Assembly: GCA_016801845.1 (NCBI GenBank)
Contig: CM028907.1
Location: 20,383,098 to 20,447,097 of the forward strand
DNA length: 64,000 nt
Origin: Polydactylus sextarius
Taxonomy: Eukaryota; Chordata; Actinopteri; Polynemidae
Reading direction: 5' to 3'
In this document: piece by piece, positions 11,873 to 21,914 of the stretch
Numbering within the stretch: position 1 is the first letter of the stretch
How the letters are laid out: each line of letters starts with the position of its first letter
Translations under genes and position numbers: made by a program
The notes under the pieces: model-generated
Told to the model about the DNA's origin: nothing
What the model saw: only the letters and a program-made list of their open reading frames with translations
The model's database searches: none

Positions 11873-12305
11873 AGTCAATTTACAGAGATTTCTGTTAGTG
11901 TCCTTTTTGCTCTCATTACTTTTATACTTTTTTAATTATAGCCAGGGCATCAATGACAGCTTTCCATACCAGCATCATTAATTCCACCCCATCTCATTTC
12001 ATATCATCTACTCTTTTTTCTCAAATCCCTTTACATCCATCAACCATCCATCTATCCTTTTACTTCCTCCTCCTTCCCTAACAGTGATGCCAGGGGTCAT
12101 GGTAATAAAACACAGGACTCATGTAATTATTGTTACATACATTCCCATTTAAATGCTAATGGAGCTGGTAATTATTAAGCATACAAAACACACATGCACA
12201 CACACACAGACATAAATGGTATTAAAGTCAATATATCTATAGGACAACTCTACAGTACAGTAACCCTAACCCACAAATAGATGGACAGCTACAAGGATAT
12301 TCTCA

Positions 12306-12337
<32 letters not shown>

Positions 12338-12355
12338 CATGCACGCACACACACA
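11873..12355. other. Non-coding interval with short CA and CT runs
   Basis: Pyrimidine-rich stretches and small CA arrays near 12,190-12,208 and 12,330-12,356. No gene seen. Confidence 0.4.
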
Positions 12356-12850
12356 CCTATTAATAATAAGATGACATTCCCTAATTATAATGAAGTCTGT
12401 GATAGCTGAATGGCCCTCCCAGTCATTAGTGTGAATACATTTCCCTTATGTAATTATGAACATATTTCAACCCTGTGATTAAAGATTATTCCTGTTTTTT
12501 TTCTTCTCTCTCTTAAAATAATGAGGCTAAGGAACATATTCCCAAGGCTTTTATTTTGACGGTCGCTGCCAGAACTTTATCTGAGTGATACCGACTTGGG
12601 TTTACCTCTGGGTTCATCAACCCATCGTGTGTGTGTGTGTGTATCTTTGTCTAACATAAGAGCTCCCATGGTTGTGAAGTACATTAGTACCACCGGGCTG
12701 ATAAATCCTCCAGGGCTCAAGAAGCTCATCACCAGTGCACAGATGTGCTTCAGGCTGCCGATATCTAAGTCACAGGCACTTAGGGGGTGAGTGGAGGGGG
12801 CTGACAATTTTGGTTTCCTCCTACAAGGCACTGCACTTCCATCCATCACA
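12356..12850. other. Complex segment, candidate conserved non-coding element
   Basis: This is normal-complexity sequence with several TAATTA/TAATTAT and ATTAAAG-type homeodomain-like sites at 12,360-12,490, then a balanced-composition block to 12,850 broken only by a short TG run. Overlapping open frames occur on both strands (12,577-12,849 on -, 12,596-12,790 on +) without a recognised domain. On the - strand 'cagaggtaaac' near 12,590 is donor-like. A cryptic exon is an alternative to an enhancer. Confidence 0.25.
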
Positions 12851-13639
12851 CAAAGAAGCCTGTCAGAAGCTTTGATAAGACTTCAGATTTCACTGTGCAG
12901 GACATGAGACATATATCCAGGAAGTGGTTGTGTTTTGTTGCAGCATTCACCTTTCCTGCCTGTACAAAAAAAAAAGTCTCTAAGGTATAAATGTACTGAA
13001 ATGGTGATATTTAGAAAATCCTTTACTAATCATTGTAGCGAAGCCTTGAATTGATAAAAAAAAAAAAATAACAATTACAAATACTAAACACAGAAAATAT
13101 AAACCATGAAATGTAGTTTCATAAAAGCACAGCCAGGACTTAATATTTTTTCAGCTTGATAAATGTAACAAGCAAAGACATGTCAGTCACTGTTAACTGC
13201 ATCTTTATTTGATTGGTTAATAATATTTTGGTATGATACTTCTGATATGTTCATCTGTAGTTAACTAATAATAAACTGCATTTATGGTCAATCATGAAAG
13301 GCAAAGGTAAATCTTGTATGAACCCTATCTTTATTTAAAGGCAATAGATACACTAAACTGACACCAGTTGCTCCTGGCCACTTCCTATTTTTACACTTTG
13401 TACTGTTTGCAACTATAACTTTTCTGTACCAGCAACTTAACACTAACCTTGGCAGATGTGCTAGTGGACAAAGACTCTGGTCTCCTATTTTCATCATGGA
13501 ATTACTTTGTTACTTCCATTCAGGTATACTACTCTTGCTGGGGCAACGGTAATGTTGCATCATTTATTGCCAAGCTTCATGACCAGTACAAAGAAGAAGA
13601 AATCAAAAATCAGTAGGAAGTCACAGAGTATGCAAAAGA
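12851..13639. other. Non-coding interval, no gene seen
   Basis: A-runs near 12,966 and 13,057; otherwise unremarkable. The last ~120 bases may be the decayed 5' part of the LINE that follows. Confidence 0.4.
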
Positions 13640-13870
13640 GGAAATGAAGCAATGAGGGAAGAGAACTGGGTCTTTACTACGTCTCCTCTTTATCATAGTG
13701 GGCAACATGTGCTCATTAGACAATGAGATGAACGAGCTAGTGGCAGCAGTGGAGATTCAGAGGGACCTTCATGAGTGCAGTGTTATGTGTTCAGAGACAT
13801 AGCTGTAGGAAGATATTCTGGAGTCCATCTGTAGTAGCTTTAACATGGAATCTGGTGGACAGCAATAAAT
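13640..13870 (+). pseudogene. LINE endonuclease-domain fragment
   Basis: The + strand reads GKRTGSLLRLL, then VGNMCSLDNEMNEL, VEIQRDLHECSVMC and a decayed ET-x-L segment in which the family Trp of 'TETWL' is a stop (tag). This is the start of the apurinic-type endonuclease of a teleost non-LTR retrotransposon (family pattern GNVRSLxNKMDEL...CxxxFTETWL). Frame breaks and stops follow at once, and no reverse transcriptase follows within the next kilobases. Known: the endonuclease nicks target DNA to prime reverse transcription. Inferred: a fragment left after internal deletion. Confidence 0.75.
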
Positions 13871-14407
13871 CTGACAGGGTAAGAAATAGAAGGCAAGCTC
13901 ATCACTTATATTGACAGTATTCTCATATACCTTAAAAGTTATTTTCTACAGATTTTGAAGCATTTGCAGTGCATCTGTGTCCATGCTTAGTGCAGACAGT
14001 GAGTAGAGTGACCTTCCTTTCTTTTTACCTGAGCGAACTGAACACAATGAAGAATGTCATATTTGTAGATATTGTGGTTTGTTACTCTTAGTAGTCATAC
14101 CCTGACCATGACCACCTCCTCACCTAAGACACCGAAAAATAAAAACATATAAAAATGTAAAACTGCAGAAAATGAAAACTTCTGTTCTGAAGAAAAGGGG
14201 GAGAATTGATGTTCCTTCATTTTTCCTTTGACTGATGATGACAGCACAAATGCACCCACTCCTGCACTTTCGGACATACACACACATACACACGGCTGAC
14301 AGGAGCAGTAATCAATTCAGGTATGTCCAGGATGAATGGTTGTCCAGGGAACGGGTAGAAATGGAAAAACAAGCAAGAGAACAAGGAGGATGAAGTTTTA
14401 GAAGAGG

Positions 14408-14453
<46 letters not shown>

Positions 14454-16418
14454 TGTCTGTGTCTGTGTGTCTGTGCGTGTGTGCGTGCTGGTGTGCAGAA
14501 ACTACAGGAAGTGGTCCTAACTGCTAACTACTCCAGAAGTAACTCCAAACTGAGACAAATATTAAAGGCTGCCCACACCAACAGAACCCTGACATTTTAG
14601 CAGTCAGTGCTCATTACAATTAGTACATCAGTAGAATGAGGAGGGGAAGATAATAGGCTTTTTTGACACCACATGACGCAAACGTTTTCTACACTTTCTT
14701 TTTTTCCTCTGGTGTTTTGGGATTAATACCACTGTTGTACTGGAACACAAGGTGAGTAAAAGGTCCACCTGGGTACCAGTTGTGCCATTTCCCCATGAAG
14801 ACAAAAACCAGATATTGTGGACATTACAGTAGTGGAGTTTTTTGAATATAAATGTGATTTAATGCTCTTAAGACTGAATGAAAGCAAGTCATTGCAACAA
14901 GAAAAAACAATGCAGTAGGTTCGGTTTGAGCATTATTGTCCATGGTTTAAAAAATAGAATGATATACAATATTATATAATAATAATCAGCAAAGACTAAA
15001 GCTATTTACCTACTTAGTGCTCAAAACTAAATGTGTGAATGTTTGCTTGTTTACTTCCAAATGCTTTTACAAGGTCCTGTTGAGTTGGAAAGTGTACTTG
15101 TTGATATCAGTTTCATTTTACATTTAAATAATTACCAAAATATTTACTCTAACAAGGCCAAAGTAAAGGTGAGTGGTGAATAGGGAATAGAGTGGTGAAC
15201 GGGTGCTAATGAAGCAGGCTGGCTGTCTAAATGAGTGTAAGGTGTGGAATTCATTTGAACAGTGACAAGGGTATGGACATGTGCACACACACACGCCTGC
15301 ATTCACACATTCAACAGCCAGATGTAATGGGTACATTCCATTCCATTCATTCACTGCCTATCTAACCCACAACCTTAACTCTCATCACAGAAAGCTTAAA
15401 CCTCACTGCTGCTCTAAAAGGAGGGAGAAAAAGCAAAACGACTGTGTCCAATAAGTACACAATATTGGCCCTGGCTGTCTGCTCAATTTCCATGGCCCCT
15501 AAAGCCAACAACATCTCCACCAACTGTGACTAAACAATCTTGTTAGTTTCCCTCAATACTTCTTTCTTTTCTTTGTCTCACCCTCGCCCCCCCAAAATAC
15601 TGGTTTCTCTGCTAAATAGCATGCCTGAGACCGAATCATTCCCTTTATGGGAACTGGCCATGTTGTAAACCTGTAGTGGGCTCTCAAGTATCAAGTTTCT
15701 TATATCATCTTATATCAAGACCATCTTTTTATACCATGACACATACTGGAGGATAAATAGATTCACTGACAAAGCATAAACACGATGAAGCCTTATATCC
15801 ATTGAGACTGGAACTGACTTGGTGCCAGATCGATTGAGGCAACAGCACTGAGACCTGTTAGTCCCACAGCACTACCTTACATCCTCAAATTCCGGGGAGA
15901 TATGTATACATCATTTTGTGTTTGTTTTTTAAACTGTCACCACAGCTTTTGTACCTCTAGCTGTCATATGTTTTTGGTATTTCCACTTCTCCCATTCGCA
16001 TCATATCAACCTGCCGGGTGATTCTGTGACTACGACTAACCACAGCTATGCATGCAGCTCTGAATGGGTGACCAAAAAGCAGATTGTAAATTGCTTTTGT
16101 TTTGCTTCCTCAATGAAGTCAATTTAAATCAATAATGTAATTGTGATGTGCCTTCAAGGGGAAGTTTTATCATATCCCCCACTGTCTGCCAGTTTGGGAC
16201 AATGTTTTTTTGCAAATGTTAACAAATGTTTAAAAATTTGGAAATAACATATTAAGGCTGTGTACTGACTGTGTACTGTTTGGAATATATGCTCAACACA
16301 ATCAGTGGCCTAAATAACCTCACTGCATTTTTTATCAGATGTTACAAGTGTAATATATACAAAATCATTGGTTATAATTAAGATTAATTAGTACTTAATT
16401 AATATATGAGTTTCTTTT
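13871..16418. other. Non-coding interval, no gene seen
   Basis: It contains the TG array at 14,409-14,494 and two donor-like AAG/GTGAGT sites (near 14,750 and 15,165) without matching acceptors or frames. The remainder is ordinary AT-rich sequence. Confidence 0.4.
14409..14494. repeat. (TG)n microsatellite, interrupted at 3' end
   Basis: A pure TG run to 14,452 followed by TC/CG-interrupted units. Confidence 0.96.
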
Positions 16419-16493
16419 ATTTACATTGATATTGCTGTCCAATATCAATGTAAATGTCCAATACAACCACTGCTGGTGGTTGTATTGGACATT
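16419..16493. repeat. Two abutting near-perfect hairpin palindromes
   Basis: Hairpin 1 has a 15-base stem 16,419-16,433 pairing with 16,441-16,455 (loop 7). Hairpin 2 has an 18-base stem 16,453-16,470 pairing with 16,476-16,493 (loop 5). The stems share three bases. The word tgtccaata occurs at 16,436, again at 16,455, and inverted at 16,483. No T-run follows, so these are not bacterial-type terminators. Confidence 0.9.
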
Positions 16494-17325
16494 GGCTGAT
16501 CTAGTGAGGTGAAGATATGAGTAATTATCGCTTGAATGAGATTGACTTCACTAGTAAAAACAAAGAACAGATAGACTTTATGGATCCTGTTGAGAAAATT
16601 ATTACTTTAAATAGAATAGTAAAAAAAAAAGTTACTTGGGGTCACAATTGTTCTGTAGGCCTGTGAAATTAATAATCAGTTAGCACCATGTAAGCATACA
16701 CACACAACAGTATTAACTAAGCAAAGGTTGCGACAGAGAAAGAGAAGAGATGAAATGTGACAGAGGGCAGTTTGGGAGAGAAAGTTAAGAAAGCTGCTAG
16801 TAAAGAGAAAAGCCATGAGTCCGGCCTTGTTAGCTCTTGTTGCTCTGTGTGCTGGACAGAATGACAGTGGTTTTGGATCATCAGCTCAAAAAACAGTGAG
16901 TGGAAATGAGTCCCGGCCACTGGCCAAATGTTATTGCTGTGCTTGGCTATTAGCCACCATGGCAGTGAGTCGCAAATTGCCTGGAAATCATTTCCTTCTC
17001 TAAATCCAATTTGGCAGCCCAAGTGAAATTTGTAAACTGATTTATCGCACTATAACGGCTGTTGTTGACAAATGTTATAACCATAAGGCTGCACAATTAA
17101 TCAATGAACTTGTTCAGTCTTAAGAGCATCAAGTCTCTTTCACGTTGGACAAAAACCTACTAATGCCCACATTAATCAAACATACACATTACTTGATGAG
17201 CCACACCATCTTGGCTCATCAAACTAAATATCTCAATCACAGGTGAACACCTGGCCAGACACAACTAATCATTTTCATTATTTTAATAATATAATTATAG
17301 AAAGAAGGGTGAACATATGTACATG
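16494..17325. other. Non-coding interval with a short signal-peptide-like frame
   Basis: At 16,815-17,003 a 62-codon + strand frame starts in a fair Kozak context (gccATGA) with MSPALLALVALCAG, which looks like a short signal peptide. It has no recognised domain. GTGAGT donor-like words occur inside it. Coding status is unproven, and an overlapping 101-codon - strand frame weakens the case. Confidence 0.2.
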
Positions 17326-17505
17326 CATATGGCAACAGCCTGCATGTCTAAATGCTTTGGGCAAGATACAGAACACTGAATAGACCCCAATGGCTGTTTC
17401 CACAGTGAGTGAATGCATGTGATCAGCAAAAACCTTTCACACAGTGCTTCTTCCTATACACCGTGAGGTTTAAAGTGCTTTGAGTGGTCATCAGAAGACT
17501 AGAAA
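17326..17505 (+). repeat. SINE-type repeat, 3' part (+ orientation)
   Basis: It contains 'gggcaagatacagaacactg', 'agtgagtgaatgcatgtgat', 'aaagtgctttgagtggtca' and the end 'gactagaaa', as in the 11.7-kb repeat. The tRNA-like head is missing or unrecognisable. Confidence 0.65.
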
Positions 17506-17655
17506 TTCCTGAAGATCAGAGCGTTCCTGATGGTCCCTCGATCATTTTTAGGTGGAGGATTTTGCCATTGGTGCTTGGGTGTGATTTTAATTTGGGTGGC
17601 AATTCATTATCAAAACACAAGCAATCAGAGAATGAGGTGACCAGATTTATATTGA

Positions 17656-17705
17656 ACTTTTCTAGTCTTCTGGTGACCAAGGTGCTTTACATAGCTACTG
17701 CCAGG
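17656..17705 (-). repeat. SINE-type repeat tail in inverted orientation
   Basis: 'tttctagtcttctggtgacc' followed by 'ggtgctttaca' is the reverse complement of the tail ending at 17,505. The two tails form an inverted pair about 150 bases apart. Confidence 0.6.
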
Positions 17706-18499
17706 CTTTAAAGTTTTGCAATGAAACTCCTCATTTCTGAGCTTCTGTCCGACGGCGTGTGTTCTGCCAAAGTATCAAGAGACTGAGCTGTATAGCAAAG
17801 TGTCAGCTAAATCATTTTAAGTTATTAAAGCACAAAAAAACCCTGTGGACACTTTCATTCTGTTAGATCTCATCGATCTGTGATTCTCTGTCCTTTCAGA
17901 CACTTATTGGTTGATGGAGTGTGGAGATTTACTTTTTTTGTGGAATTACATCCTTGGCCCCCTTTTGTCTTAGTGGGTTCTGTCTAATTCTACATCTCAT
18001 CATTTCTCAGAATTAGTTTTAACTGAAGATGTTGCAGTCGTCTGGTGGCTTCAAGTGCAGCTATAGAGCACCATAATGACAACAATAACACAGTAAGACT
18101 TCCTCAGAATGAGATAGATAGCTTATATTTAGCATGATATATTTAGATGGAACTGTGCTGCTTCAGACTCACTGATGTCTGTTCCACTGTCCCTTTGTCC
18201 ACATGGCTGTTTGATCCCGAATTCCTAATGTTTGCTGTTATGTTTATTGAGATTATGCAGATTTATCATCCCAGATGTTGTGTGCCATATTGTGTGTTTG
18301 TATATGGGTGTTGTGTTCTTCCTCTCTCCTCCTTCTTTCCCTAAGCGCTCCTGCATGTGATGCTGTTGATTCCTGCTGACTGGTGTTAAGGCCAATTTAC
18401 ACATCAGTGGCTGGTGGATAAAAGTGGAGTGCAGAGGCTGCCCACTTTTGCCAATGTGAGCCAAATGGCAGGAGTTGTGCTGTGTATGGTGTAAAGCTT
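17706..18499. other. Non-coding interval, no gene seen
   Basis: No recognised motif. The last part may belong to the 5' LTR of the element that follows. Confidence 0.35.
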
Positions 18500-18519
18500 G
18501 ATGTCATTAGTGCCTGTTG

Positions 18520-18715
18520 TGTTTTGGTTTTCTGACTGTTTTTTTTTTTTTTTTTTTTTTTTTTTCTCCCCAAATTAGTGGCTTGGTTTTCATTGTTTTA
18601 TTGTAATTCTAGTTTGATTATTTTGTGTTGCCATATTATGTCATTTTATTTGTTTGTTTGTTTTTTCTTCTCTTGGGTAACATTTGTTATTTTCTTACTT
18701 GCCTTTACTTTTTAA
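18520..18715 (+). repeat. Candidate 5' LTR remnant
   Basis: Four words recur in the same order in the 19,828-20,045 block with similar spacing: TTGG..GACTG (18,524/19,829), TGGCTTGGTTT (18,579/19,877), GCCATATTA (18,630/19,963) and ATTTGTTATTTT (18,682/20,016). Length differences fall in T-runs and a TA run. Confidence 0.4.
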
Positions 18716-19178
18716 TCCTCCCAGGGTAGAAAAGGGAAGAAGTTGGGAGCTTGCCAAGGATAAAGACGGACAGCAAATTTATTTTCTGGGTTCATTTTGT
18801 TGTTTAGATCAGTTTTCTATGGTAACCATGGTGCGCGTACATCCTATACATGTAGATAGATAAGTGTCCAGCTGGGCCGTCTCAGTCTTTTCATTGAACT
18901 CTGTGTGGTGTTTTTCATTTTTTGTTTTTGACAATAATCCTGGATGGAGATAAGATTCTCCAACAGAAGGTGGTATGTAAAGGACCCTGGTCATTTAAGC
19001 TCATCAGCTGGTCATCAAACTCATCAGTGAGCTCTACCTGCTGATGAGTTTGTACATTTAACAAAATACTTTCGTTAAGTGTGGTTCCTCCCCTTCCACA
19101 GTCCTGAGCCAGAAATGTGATAATCCTCAACATGCCTGTAGCCAAAGTTCCCCTGTGTGTTCCTAGTGTGAGAAACAA

Positions 19179-19345
19179 TGTTTTTCTGCCATAAGCCAGA
19201 CCACGTCATTGCTGATTGTGCGGCTTAGAAATGTAAAGTGAGAGAGAGTGGGAATGATTAAAACAGTGAGGGTGGGGAAACTCATAGCTGATTGTTTTAA
19301 ATCCTTTACTTTTGAGGGATTGATATCCCTTATGGGTAACGATGA
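19179..19345 (+). pseudogene. Gag zinc-knuckle remnant and possible protease start
   Basis: A CCHC-type pattern is visible as FFCHKPDHVIADC. The first Cys codon (19,179-19,181) is out of frame by one missing base, and the frame reaches a stop six bases after the last Cys. About 70 bases on, FEGLISLMGNDEDQE resembles the segment leading into the aspartic protease of teleost Ty3-type elements. Known: the knuckle binds RNA in the gag particle. Here it is non-functional. Confidence 0.5.
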
Positions 19346-19439
19346 GGACCAAGAGCCCTATCACTGAGGCTGAGTGCAATAACTTGGCACATAACCACGT
19401 TTGTGTATTTTTAATTAGTGTATTGACTAGAGCTTAAAG

Positions 19440-19716
19440 TTGTAAGTGCAAGGAGGTGATTGTGTTGTCCGACCTGGCTCCCATCACAAGACATGAACTA
19501 AAATGTTTCTTTGCTGCAGTGGGATACTACTGGTGTTTTTGCAGGAATTTGTCTGTAGTAGCCACACCCCTCACCCAATTGTGTGGCTCAGCAAGAGGGT
19601 TAAATTGGTGTGTATCACCCAGTGTGTTACTTCAGTGTGTGATATGGATGATATTTAAGCATCACCAATAGGCCATGCTGCTTGCTTTGCAGCATTTTGA
19701 GATTTATGTGGGATCT
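19440..19716 (+). pseudogene. Ty3-type pol remnant (RT tail and RNase H scrap)
   Basis: An open + strand stretch at 19,456-19,630 reads TRHELKCFFAAVGYYWCFC then NLSVVATPLTQL. This corresponds to the conserved family segment 'RELRRFLGMAGYYRRFC.NFS...APLT.L' that links reverse transcriptase to RNase H. After a deletion, 19,672-19,716 reads AMLLALQHFEIYVGS, which matches the 'EALALLLALQHFEVYVGS' portion of RNase H in the same family. The YxDD catalytic core, the rest of RNase H and integrase are absent. Immediately upstream lies the gag remnant, so a large internal deletion joined the two. Confidence 0.75.
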
Positions 19717-19827
19717 AGGGCTTTTGGAGCTTCTCCTTGTGATATATAGATAGTAGTGTGATGTGTTGTGTTTTTTTGAACTGCTGTTGTGTTTTTCTTC
19801 TTTGTCTTTCTTTCCCTCACCACTTCT

Positions 19828-20045
19828 TTTGGTTGACTGTTTTTCGACTTTTGAAATTGGTTTGGACTTTGATATCTGGCTTGGTTTCAAATGTGATACT
19901 ATGTTTTTTTTTGTTGTTTGTTTTTTTAATTTTTATTATCTTTTTATATATATATATATATTGCCATATTAATAATTTCATTCTTGTATAAGCTGGTTTA
20001 TGTGATTGTTATTCTATTTGTTATTTTTGTTACTTCTCTTTACTC
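19828..20045 (+). repeat. Candidate 3' LTR remnant
   Basis: Collinear with 18,520-18,715 as described there. A TA run near 19,946-19,961 has expanded inside it. Confidence 0.4.
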
Positions 20046-20345
20046 CGAATGTACTGAGGTTTTAATGTACTGAAAAATGTACTTTGATATCAGCAAGTAC
20101 ATGAGCACATAATCATTGTGTGTGCTGGGTCCAGCCAAAAATACATTGCAAATTAACTTTTTATATTCAGTAAGAACTAGTACATTCTCTCTGTAGTATG
20201 TCAAAGCACTTCATTAAGTGTACTTTGTAGTACTAAACCTTAATTTGAAATTTAGTATATACAATTTAGTATATTCAGGTATATTACTTACAAAATAGAA
20301 GTAAGTATTCTTTCAGTGTACTACTTAATCCAACTTTGTTCACAT
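20046..20345. repeat. GTACT/TACT-rich dispersed repeat
   Basis: Words such as aatgtactg, agtgtactt, tagtactaa, gtatattcag and agtgtacta recur at short intervals. This resembles a teleost repeat made of GTACTT/AAGTAC words, probably a non-autonomous DNA element. No clear terminal inverted repeat was found. Confidence 0.4.
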
Positions 20346-20679
20346 TTTGTATACTTCTACATAAGATGGATAAGATTGAGTTAAAGATAGAAACTCTGTC
20401 CTCCCTGTGGATGTGAAGCCACATACACTGAATAAATATGAAGCTTCAGTTGTAGATTGTACTTTTCATCTTTTGTGCTTCAAATTCCAAAATGAAATAT
20501 GAGTTTGAAATAAATGAATTTGGATGGTAGTTGGTTTGGCTTTGTCCATTGGCAAAAGCAGAGTTTGGATCTCATGCTGTTCACATACATTACAGTGTCA
20601 GACTGCAGGGCTCATGTCTGCAGCTAATCACATCCATGAGAAATAACCACATAACAGCCTGATAGAGGAGGCAGTGGAG
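20346..20679. other. Non-coding interval, no gene seen
   Basis: Plain AT-rich sequence. Confidence 0.4.
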
Positions 20680-20795
20680 CACACACACACACACACACCC
20701 AGAAAGGGAGAGAGACTTACAAACACACTCTTCTGGTATCGCTGATGCCTGGAGTCATTCTGAGTGTGATATCCGGGACACAAGGTATTGCCTAC

Positions 20796-20836
<41 letters not shown>

Positions 20837-20908
20837 GGTGCATGGGAGTAATAAGCAGCTGAATGTAGCTCTCTCCTTCTCTCTGTGTGTGTCTGTGTGT
20901 GTGTGTGG
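20680..20908. repeat. Microsatellite cluster: (CA)n, (CT)n, (TG)n
   Basis: (CA)n at 20,680-20,698, (CT)n at 20,798-20,833 and TG-rich units at 20,884-20,908. Confidence 0.95.
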
Positions 20909-21150
20909 TCAAGGTATTCCTATCATTATGGAGACCGTTTGTTGAGGGGACTTGGGTTACTTACAGAGAAAAATAGTCCCCATAAGGTAAATCGATAATC
21001 ATAAAAGATAAGTTTTAAGGTTTAATTAAGGTTAGATTTGTGTTAGGATGAAGTTTAGGTTAGACCTAGGCAAGTAATAGTTATGGTTGATATAGGGTCG
21101 CCGGGAAATGAATGTCTTGTAAAATGTCCTCTGAAGTCATGGAAACCAGA
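20909..21150 (+). repeat. GTCCCCATAAG-type dispersed repeat between TG arrays
   Basis: It contains 'attatggagaccg', 'agtccccataaggtaa', 'ataagttttaaggtt', runs of 'ttaggtta' and 'aaaatgtcct', and ends in a TG array. This is the same family as the inverted fragment at 6,160-6,342. The TTAGG-like words are part of the repeat. Confidence 0.6.
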
Positions 21151-21210
21151 CTCTGTGTGTGTGTGTCTGTGTGTGTGTGCGTGCGTGTGCGTGTCTGTCT
21201 CTCTGCGTGT
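21151..21210. repeat. (TG)n microsatellite, interrupted
   Basis: TG units with TC and CG interruptions. Confidence 0.9.
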
Positions 21211-21617
21211 GATGGTAGTTTCATCTACAAGAGATTGCCAATGTTTTTCCGTCTGGAGCTTGTACCCACATTCATTATCTGTTGTGATGGAGCAGCTGCA
21301 CTCAGTCTAACAACACACACATTCACCTGCACACATATGAGCAAATACCAGAACTACACAAAATAATATAATCTGCAGTGAAATAGGGTAAAAGTTAGGC
21401 ATGTAACCACTCACACAGAACACAGAAACAATGACTGAAACACACTTGTGCACCCAGGAATACACACATCCAACCTGACCTGCAGCAGGAGTGTGCAAGT
21501 CTGCTTTCCTGTTGCACTTAACACTCTCTCTATATCTCTCTATCTCTCTGGTCAGTGTAGTGTGAAATGAGTAAAGATGACAGCTGAGCCCAGCAAGGCT
21601 GTTATATCCTCACGGCA

Positions 21618-21650
21618 ACACACACACTCTCTCTCACACACACACACACG

Positions 21651-21685
<35 letters not shown>
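21618..21685. repeat. (CA)n microsatellite with CT and CG interruptions
   Basis: Visible directly. Confidence 0.95.
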
Positions 21686-21688
<3 letters not shown>

Positions 21689-21882
21689 ACCACGTGCAAG
21701 CCCAGTTACACACTTAAACTTTACAATGAACAGCTCAGCAGAAATAAAGACCCAGATACAATACATGTACAATGCTATGAAACTTCAGTCACATGATCAT
21801 AATGTGAAAATTTAACTAATGATTCTATTATTCTTTCTTTTTTTACATAATAAAGAACATTATAAAGAAATTTCCACTTCTG

Positions 21883-21914
<32 letters not shown>

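Larger units (their letters stand above)
18500..20045 (+). mobile_element. Decayed Ty3/gypsy-type LTR retrotransposon
   Basis: The pieces are in the order expected for this group: an LTR-like block (about 18,520-18,715), a gag-type zinc knuckle (19,179-19,219), a scrap resembling the start of the protease region (about 19,293-19,345), the RT connection segment (19,440-19,630), an RNase H scrap (19,672-19,716) and a second LTR-like block (19,828-20,045). The total is about 1.5 kb, so most of gag, RT and integrase is deleted. All frames are broken. The outer boundaries are approximate. Confidence 0.6.

Noticed and set aside
14750..15172. Two AAG|GTGAGT donor-like sites
   Set aside because: No open frame or acceptor partner; such words are expected by chance in 64 kb.
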